Part shown: piece by piece, positions 57,262 to 64,000 of the stretch
Layout of the letters: every line of letters starts with the position of its first letter
How positions within the stretch are numbered: the first letter of the stretch is position 1
Source of the DNA: Microbacterium sp. LWO14-1.2
Lineage (GTDB): Bacteria; Actinomycetota; Actinomycetes; Actinomycetales; Microbacteriaceae
NCBI RefSeq assembly: GCF_038397715.1
Contig: NZ_CP151633.1
Span: 1,674,001-1,738,000 of the forward strand
Length of the DNA: 64,000 nt
Reading direction: 5' to 3'
The notes under the pieces: model-generated
The model's database searches: none
What the model was told of the DNA's origin: nothing
The model's input: only the letters and a program-made list of their open reading frames with translations
Translations under genes and position numbers: made by a program

Positions 57262-57633
57262 ATGGCCGCCAAGTGGCTCGAATTCATCACCGGATCGCTC
57301 GAGCAGAAGAAGCAGTACCGCGATGCGAAGAGGCGCATCGACGCCCTGCCCGAGCCCTACCGCACCGTCGCCAACGCCCAGCACCGCTACACGATGTACT
57401 ACGGCGGGATCACCGACGGCGACACCCTCGTGCGGATCTTCCTCGACCTCGCCGACCTGTGGGAGCGCGCAGCCGTCGACGGAACCCCCATTGCCGACAT
57501 CGTCGGAGACGACCCCGTCGAGTACGCCGAGAGCTACGCCGAGGCGTACGGCGGCTCGCAGTGGGTCGACAAGGAGCGCGCGCGCCTCGTCGAGGCCGTC
57601 GACGACGCCAAGAAGAAGGAGAGTCGATCATGA
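57262..57633 (+). CDS. DUF1048-family protein
   Basis: 123 aa, helical, with KWLEFITGSLEQKKQYRDAKRRIDALPEPYRTVANA, given here as EQKKQYRDAKRRIDALP, and YGGSQWVDKERARLVEAV. DUF1048 proteins are small cytoplasmic helical proteins found almost always next to PadR regulators and ABC-2 exporters; their role is unknown. The gene begins right after the PadR stop and its end overlaps the ATPase start. Confidence 0.9.
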   Translation: MAAKWLEFITGSLEQKKQYRDAKRRIDALPEPYRTVANAQHRYTMYYGGITDGDTLVRIFLDLADLWERAAVDGTPIADIVGDDPVEYAESYAEAYGGSQWVDKERARLVEAVDDAKKKESRS

Positions 57634-58412
57634 CCACGCCCGCCATCGCCGTCCGCGGCATCGAGAAGTCGTACCGCGACCTGCACGTACTGCGCGGCGT
57701 CTCCTTCGAGGTCGAGAAGGGGTCGATCTTCGCCCTCCTCGGCTCGAACGGCGCCGGCAAGACCACGATGGTGCGCATTCTGTCGACGCTGCTGCGAGCG
57801 GATGCCGGCGCAGCCGCCGTGCGGGGATTCGACGTCTCCGGCGAGCCGCTGCGGGTGCGCGAGTCCATCAGCCTCACCGGGCAGTTCGCCGCCGTCGACG
57901 AGATCCTCACCGGGCGCGAGAATCTCGCCCTCGTCGCGAAGCTCCGACACCTGCCCGACCCGGGGAAGGTCGCCGACGACCTGCTGGCCACGTTCCGACT
58001 GACGGATGCCGGGAGCCGCAAGGTCGGCACGTACTCCGGCGGTATGCGACGGCGACTGGACATCGCCATGAGCCTCGTCGGCGACCCCGAGGTGATCTAT
58101 CTCGACGAGCCCACCACCGGTCTCGACCCGGAGGCGCGCATCGAGGTGTGGGAGGTCGTGAAGCGTCTCGCAGACTCCGGCACGACCGTTCTCCTCACCA
58201 CGCAGTATCTCGACGAGGCCGAGCACCTCGCCGATCGCATCGGCATCCTGCACGAGGGCCGCATCATCGCGAACGGCACGCTCGCCGAGCTCAAGGCCCT
58301 GCTGCCTCCCGCGAAGGTCGAATACGTCGAGAAGCAGCCCACCCTCGAGGAGATCTTCCTCACGCTCATCGGCCCGTCCGACCACGGCACAGACAAGGAG
58401 ACCGCAGCATGA
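57630..58412 (+). CDS. DrrA-like ABC exporter ATPase
   Basis: 260 aa. Walker A GSNGAGKTT, Q-loop SLTGQFAAVDEILTGRENL (daunorubicin-resistance wording), signature YSGGMRRRLDIAMSL, Walker B VIYLDEPTTGLDPEAR, and H-loop LLTTQYLDEAE. A C-terminal EKQPTLEEIFL helix is the typical end. It should power export of a drug-like or lipid substrate with the permease directly downstream (ATGA overlap). Confidence 0.94.
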   Translation: MTTPAIAVRGIEKSYRDLHVLRGVSFEVEKGSIFALLGSNGAGKTTMVRILSTLLRADAGAAAVRGFDVSGEPLRVRESISLTGQFAAVDEILTGRENLALVAKLRHLPDPGKVADDLLATFRLTDAGSRKVGTYSGGMRRRLDIAMSLVGDPEVIYLDEPTTGLDPEARIEVWEVVKRLADSGTTVLLTTQYLDEAEHLADRIGILHEGRIIANGTLAELKALLPPAKVEYVEKQPTLEEIFLTLIGPSDHGTDKETAA

Positions 58413-59176
58413 CCACGCATTTCACCGCGGACACGGCGACCCTCACCGGCCGCTCGATGCGGCACATCTTCCGCAGTCCGGACACGATCATCACCACGGC
58501 GGTCACCCCGATCGCGCTGATGCTCCTGTTCGTGTACGTCTTCGGAGGGGCGCTCCGCACGAGCACCGGCTCCGAGAACTACGTGAACTACCTGCTCCCC
58601 GGCATCCTGCTGATCGCGATCGCGTCGGGCATCGCCTACACGGCGTTCCGGCTCTTCACCGACATGCAGAGCGGCATCTTCGAGCGCTTCCACTCCATGC
58701 CGATCGCGCGGTCGAGCGTCCTCTGGGCGCACGTGCTGACGTCGCTCACCGCGAACGCCATCACCCTCGCGATCATCTTCGGGGTCGGGTTCGCGATGGG
58801 ATTCCGCACCGGCGCCGGCGTGCTCGCCTGGCTCGGGGCCATCGGCATCCTGCTGCTGTTCACGCTGGCTCTCACGTGGCTCGCGATCATCGCGGGGCTC
58901 AGCGCCAAGACCGTCGACGGGGCGAGCGCGTTCTCGTACCCGTTTATCTTCCTGCCGTTCATCAGTTCGGCGTTCGTGCCGACCGACACGATGCCGGGGC
59001 CGGTGCGCTGGTTCGCCGAGAACCAGCCGGTGACGTCGATCGTGAACACGATCCAGGCGCTGTTCGCGGAGCAGCCCGTCGGCAACGACATCTGGGTCGC
59101 GCTCGCCTGGTGCATCGGCATCCTGGTGGTGGCCTACGTGCTCGCGATCGTGACGTACAGGAAGAAGATCTCTTGA
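58409..59176 (+). CDS. DrrB-like ABC-2 permease
   Basis: 255 aa, six TM segments: SPDTIITTAVTPIALMLLFVYVFGGAL at the start, seen as TPIALMLLFVYVFGG. The ABC-2 motif region is ERFHSMPIARSSVLWAHVL and FLPFISSAFVPTDTMPGPVRW is typical of DrrB. End of the PadR operon. Repeat family A copy 3 follows 108 bp later. Confidence 0.94.
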   Translation: MTTHFTADTATLTGRSMRHIFRSPDTIITTAVTPIALMLLFVYVFGGALRTSTGSENYVNYLLPGILLIAIASGIAYTAFRLFTDMQSGIFERFHSMPIARSSVLWAHVLTSLTANAITLAIIFGVGFAMGFRTGAGVLAWLGAIGILLLFTLALTWLAIIAGLSAKTVDGASAFSYPFIFLPFISSAFVPTDTMPGPVRWFAENQPVTSIVNTIQALFAEQPVGNDIWVALAWCIGILVVAYVLAIVTYRKKIS

Positions 59177-59284
59177 CCTCGCCCAGCGAGGCGGAACGCT
59201 CCGTCCGGACCCTGCGTCCGGCCGGGGCGTTTCGCCGCGCTCGGCGGCGGTCGACGGCTGTGGGGTGTCGAGTCACCGCGCGGT

Positions 59285-59355
59285 GCGCAGGAGATCGCAC
59301 GCAACGAAGGAGGTATCCGCGTGAAAGCTCCTTCGCAGCGCGAGATCTCCTTCGT
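59285..59355. repeat. Dispersed palindromic element, family A copy 3
   Basis: GCGCAGGAGATCGCACGCAA with CGAAGGAG pairs with CTCCTTCGCAGCG and CGAGATCTCC. Four mismatches in about 23 nt, loop about 14 nt. It sits between the convergent DrrB and lipase-maturation-factor genes. Confidence 0.8.
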
Positions 59356-59402
59356 TACGGGCGGCGCCGAGTCGAATACACAGCAGAGCGGATGCCGCGG
59401 CC

Positions 59403-60869
59403 TCACCGCAGCCCGAGCGGACCGAGCACGACGGCCTGACGGGTCCGCATCCACCGCACCCCGTGCGCCTGCCGCTCGGCGCGGGTCGCGAAGCGGTACC
59501 GGTACGACACCGCTCGCACCCACCGCGGCCGCTCCCCCTCGAACGGATCGGAGCGCAGCAGGGCGAGCGTCGGCGCGTCCGCCTCGAGGAGTCGCAGCAG
59601 GAACACCGTGAACCAGTCGTCGAGCGAGCGCCCGAGCGGCAGGAACCACATCAGCCAGTCGAGCCGCAGGTGGTACGGCGCGAACTGACCTGGCACGCGC
59701 CGCACATCACCGGGCTTGCCCTTGAACTCGTACTCGCGCCACAGCAGCTCGTCGTCGTCGGCCGACCCCTCGACGACCAGCTCGATGCGCTCCTTCGTGA
59801 CCGTGCCGAACGCGCCGTAGGCGTTGGCGATCTGCCAGCGGTTGAAGCTCGCGTTCATGAGCTGGCGTCGCGCGAAGAGGTTGCGCAGGGCGGGCCAGCT
59901 CAGCGCAATCACCAGCAGGCCGACGGCGGACGTGATCACGAACCAGTACAGGGGGATGCCGGGCCACAGCGCATCGGTCTCGTCACCGGCGGGCGCGCCC
60001 ACCCCCGGCAGCCCGACCGCCGAGAACGCGATCACGATCGTCACCCAGTTCAGCCACGCGAAGTTGCCGGTCGCGACGAGCCACAGCTGCGTCGCGATCA
60101 TGATGAGCGCGGCGGTCGTGCCGACGATCTGCGGAACCGGCCCCGGCATCCAGGTCGACAGCAGCGGAGCGAACACGAAGAACGGCACGACGAGCTGCGC
60201 GACGTGGTTCCCGACGACCTCCGCGCGGTGGAACCACCGCGGCAGCAGGTGCGCCTGACGGCTGAGCGGCCCCGGCATCGGCTGCGTCTCGTGGTGGTAC
60301 ATGAGCGCGGTGAGGTCCCGCCATTCGCGTCCGCCGCGGATCTTGATCATGCCCGCGCCGAACTCGACCCGGAACAGCAGCCACCAGAACAGCACGATCA
60401 CGACGGTCGGCGGCGGCTGGTCGTGCGAGCCGAGGAACGCCGCGAGGAACCCCGCCTCGAGCAGCAGCATCTCCCACCCGAACGAGTAGAACGTCTGCCC
60501 GATGCTCACGACCGACATGTACCCCAGCCACAGGGCGAGGAACGCGACCATCGGCACCCACGGCGGAGCGAGCTGAGGGATGCCGAGCACGAGCAGACCC
60601 GCGATCGCGATGCCGCACCAGCACAGCCCAGCGAGGCGCCGATCGGTGTAGCGGATGCGCAGGAAGAGGGTGGGATGCAGCATCCGCCGCCGTGACGGTT
60701 CGTCGCCGACCCAGTCGAGCAGCGCCGGCGCCGGGAGCAGCCCGCGCTCGCCGAGCAACGGCCGGAACTGGTTCAGCGTCGAGACGAACGCGACGAGGTA
60801 GAGCGCCGCGATGCCGCGCTGCAGCACCTCGCGAGCGAACCCGAAGTCGACCGCCGCGAACCCGTCCAT
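59403..60869 (-). CDS. Lipase maturation factor-like membrane protein
   Basis: 488 aa. Eight or nine TM segments with LMF1-type wording: EVLQRGIAALYLVAFVSTLNQFRPLLGERGLLPAP, seen as NQFRPLLGERGLLP, then SFGWEMLLLEAGFLAAF, REWRDLTALMYHHETQPMPGPLS and FNRWQIANAYGAFGTVTKERIELVVEG, given in short pieces. The soluble C-terminal domain has PGQFAPYHLRLDWLMWFLPL. In animals this family aids lipase folding; the role of the bacterial members is unknown. Apparently monocistronic. Confidence 0.9.
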   Translation of the reverse strand: MDGFAAVDFGFAREVLQRGIAALYLVAFVSTLNQFRPLLGERGLLPAPALLDWVGDEPSRRRMLHPTLFLRIRYTDRRLAGLCWCGIAIAGLLVLGIPQLAPPWVPMVAFLALWLGYMSVVSIGQTFYSFGWEMLLLEAGFLAAFLGSHDQPPPTVVIVLFWWLLFRVEFGAGMIKIRGGREWRDLTALMYHHETQPMPGPLSRQAHLLPRWFHRAEVVGNHVAQLVVPFFVFAPLLSTWMPGPVPQIVGTTAALIMIATQLWLVATGNFAWLNWVTIVIAFSAVGLPGVGAPAGDETDALWPGIPLYWFVITSAVGLLVIALSWPALRNLFARRQLMNASFNRWQIANAYGAFGTVTKERIELVVEGSADDDELLWREYEFKGKPGDVRRVPGQFAPYHLRLDWLMWFLPLGRSLDDWFTVFLLRLLEADAPTLALLRSDPFEGERPRWVRAVSYRYRFATRAERQAHGVRWMRTRQAVVLGPLGLR

Positions 60870-60924
60870 GGGGTCAGGCTACGTCCGGCGATTCCGGAGT
60901 CGAAGGGGGTTGCGTCCGCACGCT

Positions 60925-60995
60925 GTGCAGGAGATCTCTCGCAATGAAGGACGGCTACGCGTAGCCGCTCCTTCAGAACGCGAGATCTCCTTCCG
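60925..60995. repeat. Dispersed palindromic element, family A copy 4
   Basis: GTGCAGGAGATCTCTCGCAA with TGAAGGACGGCTAC pairs with GTAGCCGCTCCTTCA and CGCGAGATCTCCTTC. The apex CGGCTAC-GC-GTAGCCG is almost loop-free; one base is missing in the left arm. It stands 72 bp downstream of the ProX-like stop and 55 bp upstream of the lipase maturation factor start. Confidence 0.8.
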
Positions 60996-61067
60996 AAGCA
61001 CCGACAGCGATGGGCGGGGCTCCGTCCTGGATCCCCGCCCATCGTGCGTCAGGCGCTGAGGATCGGG

Positions 61068-61991
61068 TCAGTCGACGACCCAGTCGAACTCGGAGCCGTG
61101 CTCTTCGAGCCATGCGTCGATGGCCTCGGCCTCGCGCCCCTCGCCGTACTCGTTCACGACGAGGTCTTCGAGCGAACCGTACTGGGCGTCATCGAGCTGG
61201 ATCTTCTCGATGAGCGCGGCGGCCTCGGGGTGCTGCGCGGCGAAGCCCTTCGTGCCGAGGAAGTGCAGTCCTTCGGCCTCGCCCATCGCGCCCTTCGGGT
61301 CTTCGAGGTCCTTCACGGGGTACGCGTCGTTGGCCCAGAACGGACGCCACAGCGTCACGACGATGTCTTTCTCGTTCTCGGTCGCCGACTTCAACTCGGT
61401 GAGCATCGCGGCGGTCGACGAGGTGACGAGCTCGTAGCCGTCGAGACCGTACTCGGGCATCATCTTCTGGGTCTGCCCGGTGAGTCCGGCGCCCGGCTCG
61501 ATGCCGTAGATCCTGCCGCCGAACCTGTCGCTCGCGGCGGCGAGCTCGTCGATCGAGTCGATGTCGGTGTACTCGGGCACCGCGATCGTCAACTTCGCGT
61601 TGTCGTAGTACGTGCCGAGGTCTTCGATCGAGTCGCCGTACGTCGCCATGTACTCGGCGTGGGTGATCTCGGGCCACGCCGACGGGAAGATGTCGACGTC
61701 GCCCTGTGCGAGGCCCGTGTACAGCGGCCCCGCCTCGGTGAGGGTGTTCATCTCGACGGTGTACCCGAGCTTCTCGAGCTGATCCTGCAACAGGTACGCG
61801 GTGCTGAGGCCGTCGGTCCACGAGGGCAGGAAGCCGAGGGTGATCGTGCCCTTGTCGCCGCCGCCCGCGGCATCCGACCCGCCACCGGCGAGTTCGATCG
61901 TGCCGCCGGCGCCGTCGCTCGCGCACCCGGCGAGGGCGAGGGATGCCGCGGCGCCGAGCGCCGCGACGGTGATGAGCCTGCGATTACGCAT
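61068..61991 (-). CDS. Glycine betaine/proline-type ABC importer, substrate-binding lipoprotein
   Basis: 307 aa. Signal MRNRRLITVAALGAAASLALAGC, lipobox LAGC. OpuAC-type mature part: ITLGFLPSWTDGLSTAYLLQDQL, GDVDIFPSAWPEITHAEYM, IYGIEPGAGLTGQTQKMM and VVTLWRPFWANDAYPVKDLEDP. The two tryptophans (PSWTDG, WRPFW) could form part of the aromatic box for quaternary amines. Last gene of the operon; the gene overlaps the permease stop region by 8 bp. Confidence 0.93.
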   Translation of the reverse strand: MRNRRLITVAALGAAASLALAGCASDGAGGTIELAGGGSDAAGGGDKGTITLGFLPSWTDGLSTAYLLQDQLEKLGYTVEMNTLTEAGPLYTGLAQGDVDIFPSAWPEITHAEYMATYGDSIEDLGTYYDNAKLTIAVPEYTDIDSIDELAAASDRFGGRIYGIEPGAGLTGQTQKMMPEYGLDGYELVTSSTAAMLTELKSATENEKDIVVTLWRPFWANDAYPVKDLEDPKGAMGEAEGLHFLGTKGFAAQHPEAAALIEKIQLDDAQYGSLEDLVVNEYGEGREAEAIDAWLEEHGSEFDWVVD

Positions 61992-62940
61992 TCTGGAGCT
62001 CCTTCTCTTCGACGGACGCGGATGCCGGGGCGGATGCCGGCGCTGCCTCGATCGCGGCAGTGCGCTGCTGCGCGCGGCGATCGCGGATCAGCGCGAGCAG
62101 CGACCCGCGGTTGCGTCCGAGCGTGCCGAGGGCCGCGGTGACACGGTCGAGGAAGACGGCGATGAGCACGACTCCCAGACCCGCCTCGACGCCCTTGGCG
62201 ATGTTCACGGTGGAGATGGCCTCGACGACCATCTTGCCGAGCCCGTCGGCCCCGGCCATGCCGGCGATGACGGCCATCGACAGGGCGAGCATGATGACCT
62301 GGTTGACGCCGGCGAGGATCGTCGGCATGGCGAGCGGGAGCTGGATGCCGCGCAGGATCTGTCCCGGCTTCGCACCGAACGCCTGTCCGGCCTCGACGGT
62401 CTCGGAGTCGACGCCGCGGATGCCGAGTTCGGTGAGTCGCACGCCGGGAGGCAGGGCGAAGATCACGGTCGCGACGAGTCCGGGCACGACGCCGATGCTG
62501 AAGAACACGATGGCCGGGATCAGGTACACGAACGCGGGCATCGTCTGCATGAAGTCGAGGATCGGCTTGAGCACCGCCCGCACGGTGGCGTTGCGTGCCG
62601 ACCAGATGCCGAGAGGGATCGCGATGATCACGGCGACGAGCGCGGCGACGAGCACGAGGGCGAGCGTCTGCATCGCGGGGACCCAGAGGCCCATCGCGAC
62701 GATCAGCGTGAAGGAGATCACGGTGCCGATCGCGAGCTGCCACGACCGCACGAGCCACGCGATGAGCGCGGCGATCACGATCACGACGTAGAAGTACGGC
62801 AGGAGCAGCAGGAAGGTCAGGCCCTGCACGAGCGAGGTGACGACGAACGACACCACGTCGAGGAGGCCGTCGAGGTTGGTCTTGATCCAGTCGACGCCGG
62901 ATGCGACCCAGGTCCCGAGAGGAAGTCGGAAGCCGTCCAT
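61984..62940 (-). CDS. Glycine betaine/proline-type ABC importer, permease (ProW/OpuAB-like)
   Basis: 318 aa, six or seven TM segments. LDFMQTMPAFVYLIPAIVFFSIG and PGVRLTELGIRGVDSETVEAGQAFGAKPGQIL contain the family wording and EAA loop, seen as VEAGQAFGAKPGQILRG. The C-terminus is an Ala/Ser/Glu-rich tail (APASAPASASVEEKE). ATG 62940 overlaps the ATPase stop (TGATG); the earlier frame is not family-like. Confidence 0.94.
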   Translation of the reverse strand: MDGFRLPLGTWVASGVDWIKTNLDGLLDVVSFVVTSLVQGLTFLLLLPYFYVVIVIAALIAWLVRSWQLAIGTVISFTLIVAMGLWVPAMQTLALVLVAALVAVIIAIPLGIWSARNATVRAVLKPILDFMQTMPAFVYLIPAIVFFSIGVVPGLVATVIFALPPGVRLTELGIRGVDSETVEAGQAFGAKPGQILRGIQLPLAMPTILAGVNQVIMLALSMAVIAGMAGADGLGKMVVEAISTVNIAKGVEAGLGVVLIAVFLDRVTAALGTLGRNRGSLLALIRDRRAQQRTAAIEAAPASAPASASVEEKELQNA

Positions 62941-64000
62941 CAGCGCACCTCCCCTGTCATCTGCGTTCCCGTTGTCGTCGTGGCCCCCGGATCGGCGGTC
63001 CATCCGTCGTCGAGCACGGCGTCGATCTCGGCCTGCGGCATGGGCAGCAGCGGGAGCGTGAGCTCGCCGGTCGCGCCGGGTCCGGGGCCGAGGGCTGCGA
63101 GGAGGGTGATGCGGGGGATGACGCCGACGAGGCGTCCGTCGGCGTCGACCACCGCGAGCGGCAGCGGCGACTCGACCGAGGGCACGAAGAGGTTCATCAG
63201 GACCTCATCGACGCTGACGCTCTGCGGCACGGGCTTGAGGATCGACTCGAGCGTGGTGATTCCCTTGCGCACCAGCTTCACGGCATCCCGGTCGGTGACG
63301 ATGCCGAGCAGCTTGCGGTCGCGGCCCGTGACGTAGGTCGCCGACATGAAGGCATCCCGCATCTGGCGGAGGGCCGTGCGGGGTCCGGCCGTCTCGGCGA
63401 CGACGGGGCGCGGGCGCTCCATGACGTTGCCGGCCGTGAGCACGCGGGCCCGGTCGACGTCCTGCACGAACTGCTCGACGTAGTCGTTGGCCGGGTCGGT
63501 GAGGATGTCCTCTGGCGTGCCGATCTGCACGATGCGGCCGTCGCGCATCACGGCGATGCGGTCACCGAGGAACATGGCCTCGTTGAGGTCGTGCGTGATG
63601 AACACGATGGTCTTCTGGAACTTCTCCTGCAGCTCGAGCAGCTGCTCCTGCATCTCACGGCGGATCAGCGGATCGAGGGCGCTGAACGCCTCGTCCATGA
63701 GGAGGATGTCGGTGTCGGCGGCGAGCGCACGGGCGATGCCGACGCGCTGCTGCATTCCGCCCGACAGCTCGGACGGGAGCTTGTCGGCCTGACCCCCGAG
63801 GCCGACGAGGGACAGGATCTCCTCGGCCTTCGCGAGGCGCTCGGACTTTCCGACGCCCTTGAGCTCGAGCGGATAGGCGACGTTCGCGGCGACCGTGCGG
63901 TGCGGCAGCAGCGCGAAGTGCTGGAACACCATGGAGATGCGGTCGCGGCGGATCTCGCGCAGGCGCGAACCGGGGATGCCGGTGATGGCGTCTCCGCCGA
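62940..64000 (-). CDS. Glycine betaine/proline-type ABC importer, ATPase (ProV-like), start beyond the right edge
   Basis: 353 codons visible, the N-terminus with Walker A is outside. Seen: MVFQHFALLPHRTVAANVAYPLE, signature LSGGMQQRVGIARAL, Walker B LLMDEAFSALDPLIRREMQ, H-loop ITHDLNEA. Two CBS-like segments at the C-terminus (VMERPRPVVAETAGPRTALRQM and LKPVPQSVSVDEVLMNLF) are given here as starts only. ProV-type ATPases use CBS pairs to sense ionic strength, so uptake would follow osmotic stress. First of the three-gene operon in this window. Confidence 0.92.
   Translation of the reverse strand, partial: GGDAITGIPGSRLREIRRDRISMVFQHFALLPHRTVAANVAYPLELKGVGKSERLAKAEEILSLVGLGGQADKLPSELSGGMQQRVGIARALAADTDILLMDEAFSALDPLIRREMQEQLLELQEKFQKTIVFITHDLNEAMFLGDRIAVMRDGRIVQIGTPEDILTDPANDYVEQFVQDVDRARVLTAGNVMERPRPVVAETAGPRTALRQMRDAFMSATYVTGRDRKLLGIVTDRDAVKLVRKGITTLESILKPVPQSVSVDEVLMNLFVPSVESPLPLAVVDADGRLVGVIPRITLLAALGPGPGATGELTLPLLPMPQAEIDAVLDDGWTADPGATTTTGTQMTGEVR

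Overview
The window is about 70% G+C, densely coded on both strands, rich in ATGA/TTGA/GTGA stop-start overlaps and in GTG/TTG starts, and uses the hexamers GCATCC and GATGCC again and again in coding sequence. Together with the gene families seen (S9 peptidase, WYL regulator, DrrAB with PadR/DUF1048, ROK/Gfo-Idh sugar loci, many dispersed intergenic palindromes) this points to an actinobacterium of the Microbacteriaceae, most likely a Microbacterium. That is inference from composition and gene content; no rRNA or tRNA gene, IS element, phage gene or CRISPR array was seen.

Layout. 1-4.5 kb: VOC protein and divergent WYL regulator, purL with a small coupled membrane protein, mscL. 4.5-9.1 kb: gene-free stretch with a perfect 30-bp palindrome, TetR regulator divergent from an MMPL exporter, cupin, DksA/TraR-like zinc-finger protein. 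9.2-16.1 kb: tartrate/malate-type dehydrogenase downstream of a complete peptide-type ABC importer (SBP, two permeases, two ATPases). 16.2-22.2 kb: two small membrane/lipoproteins, then an S9 peptidase, a TetR regulator and a dehalogenase-like hydrolase/M20 peptidase pair whose promoters share one operator-like motif. 22.2-30.4 kb: two-component system, a 20-codon two-cysteine micro-ORF and a tightly coupled eight-gene operon that I read as a linaridin-type RiPP cluster: two paralogous precursors with a PVL(G/A)TP motif, a membrane-domain/alpha-beta-hydrolase fusion (LinH-like), a LinL-like protein, a 42-aa membrane peptide, a methyltransferase and an ABC exporter. 30.4-41.1 kb: hypothetical protein, SMP-30 lactonase, and a GntR-associated set (FAH hydrolase, hydroxyacid dehydrogenase, four SDRs, enolase-superfamily dehydratase, ceramidase-like protein, NTF2-like protein) that fits non-phosphorylative catabolism of a sugar or deoxysugar. 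41.2-54.1 kb: Tat-exported beta-helix protein and a second carbohydrate locus (oxidoreductases, DHDPS-like aldolase, epimerase-like protein, sugar ABC importer, ROK regulator). 54.1-64 kb: CorA with a long structured leader, an orphan hypothetical gene, PadR-DUF1048-DrrAB, lipase maturation factor-like protein, and a glycine betaine importer cut by the right edge.

How it works together. Most loci pair a regulator with a transporter and enzymes, and for several a candidate operator is visible: TetR/MMPL (5582-5606), TetR/S9 peptidase and dehalogenase (19104-19130 and 22186-22212), GntR (34101-34114, 34155-34166, 39538-39549), PadR (56791-56860), and the two-component system of the RiPP cluster (24352-24383). 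The gaps between genes hold at least three different families of dispersed palindromic repeats, most of them at 3' ends of genes. These repeats and the RiPP cluster are the most noteworthy content.
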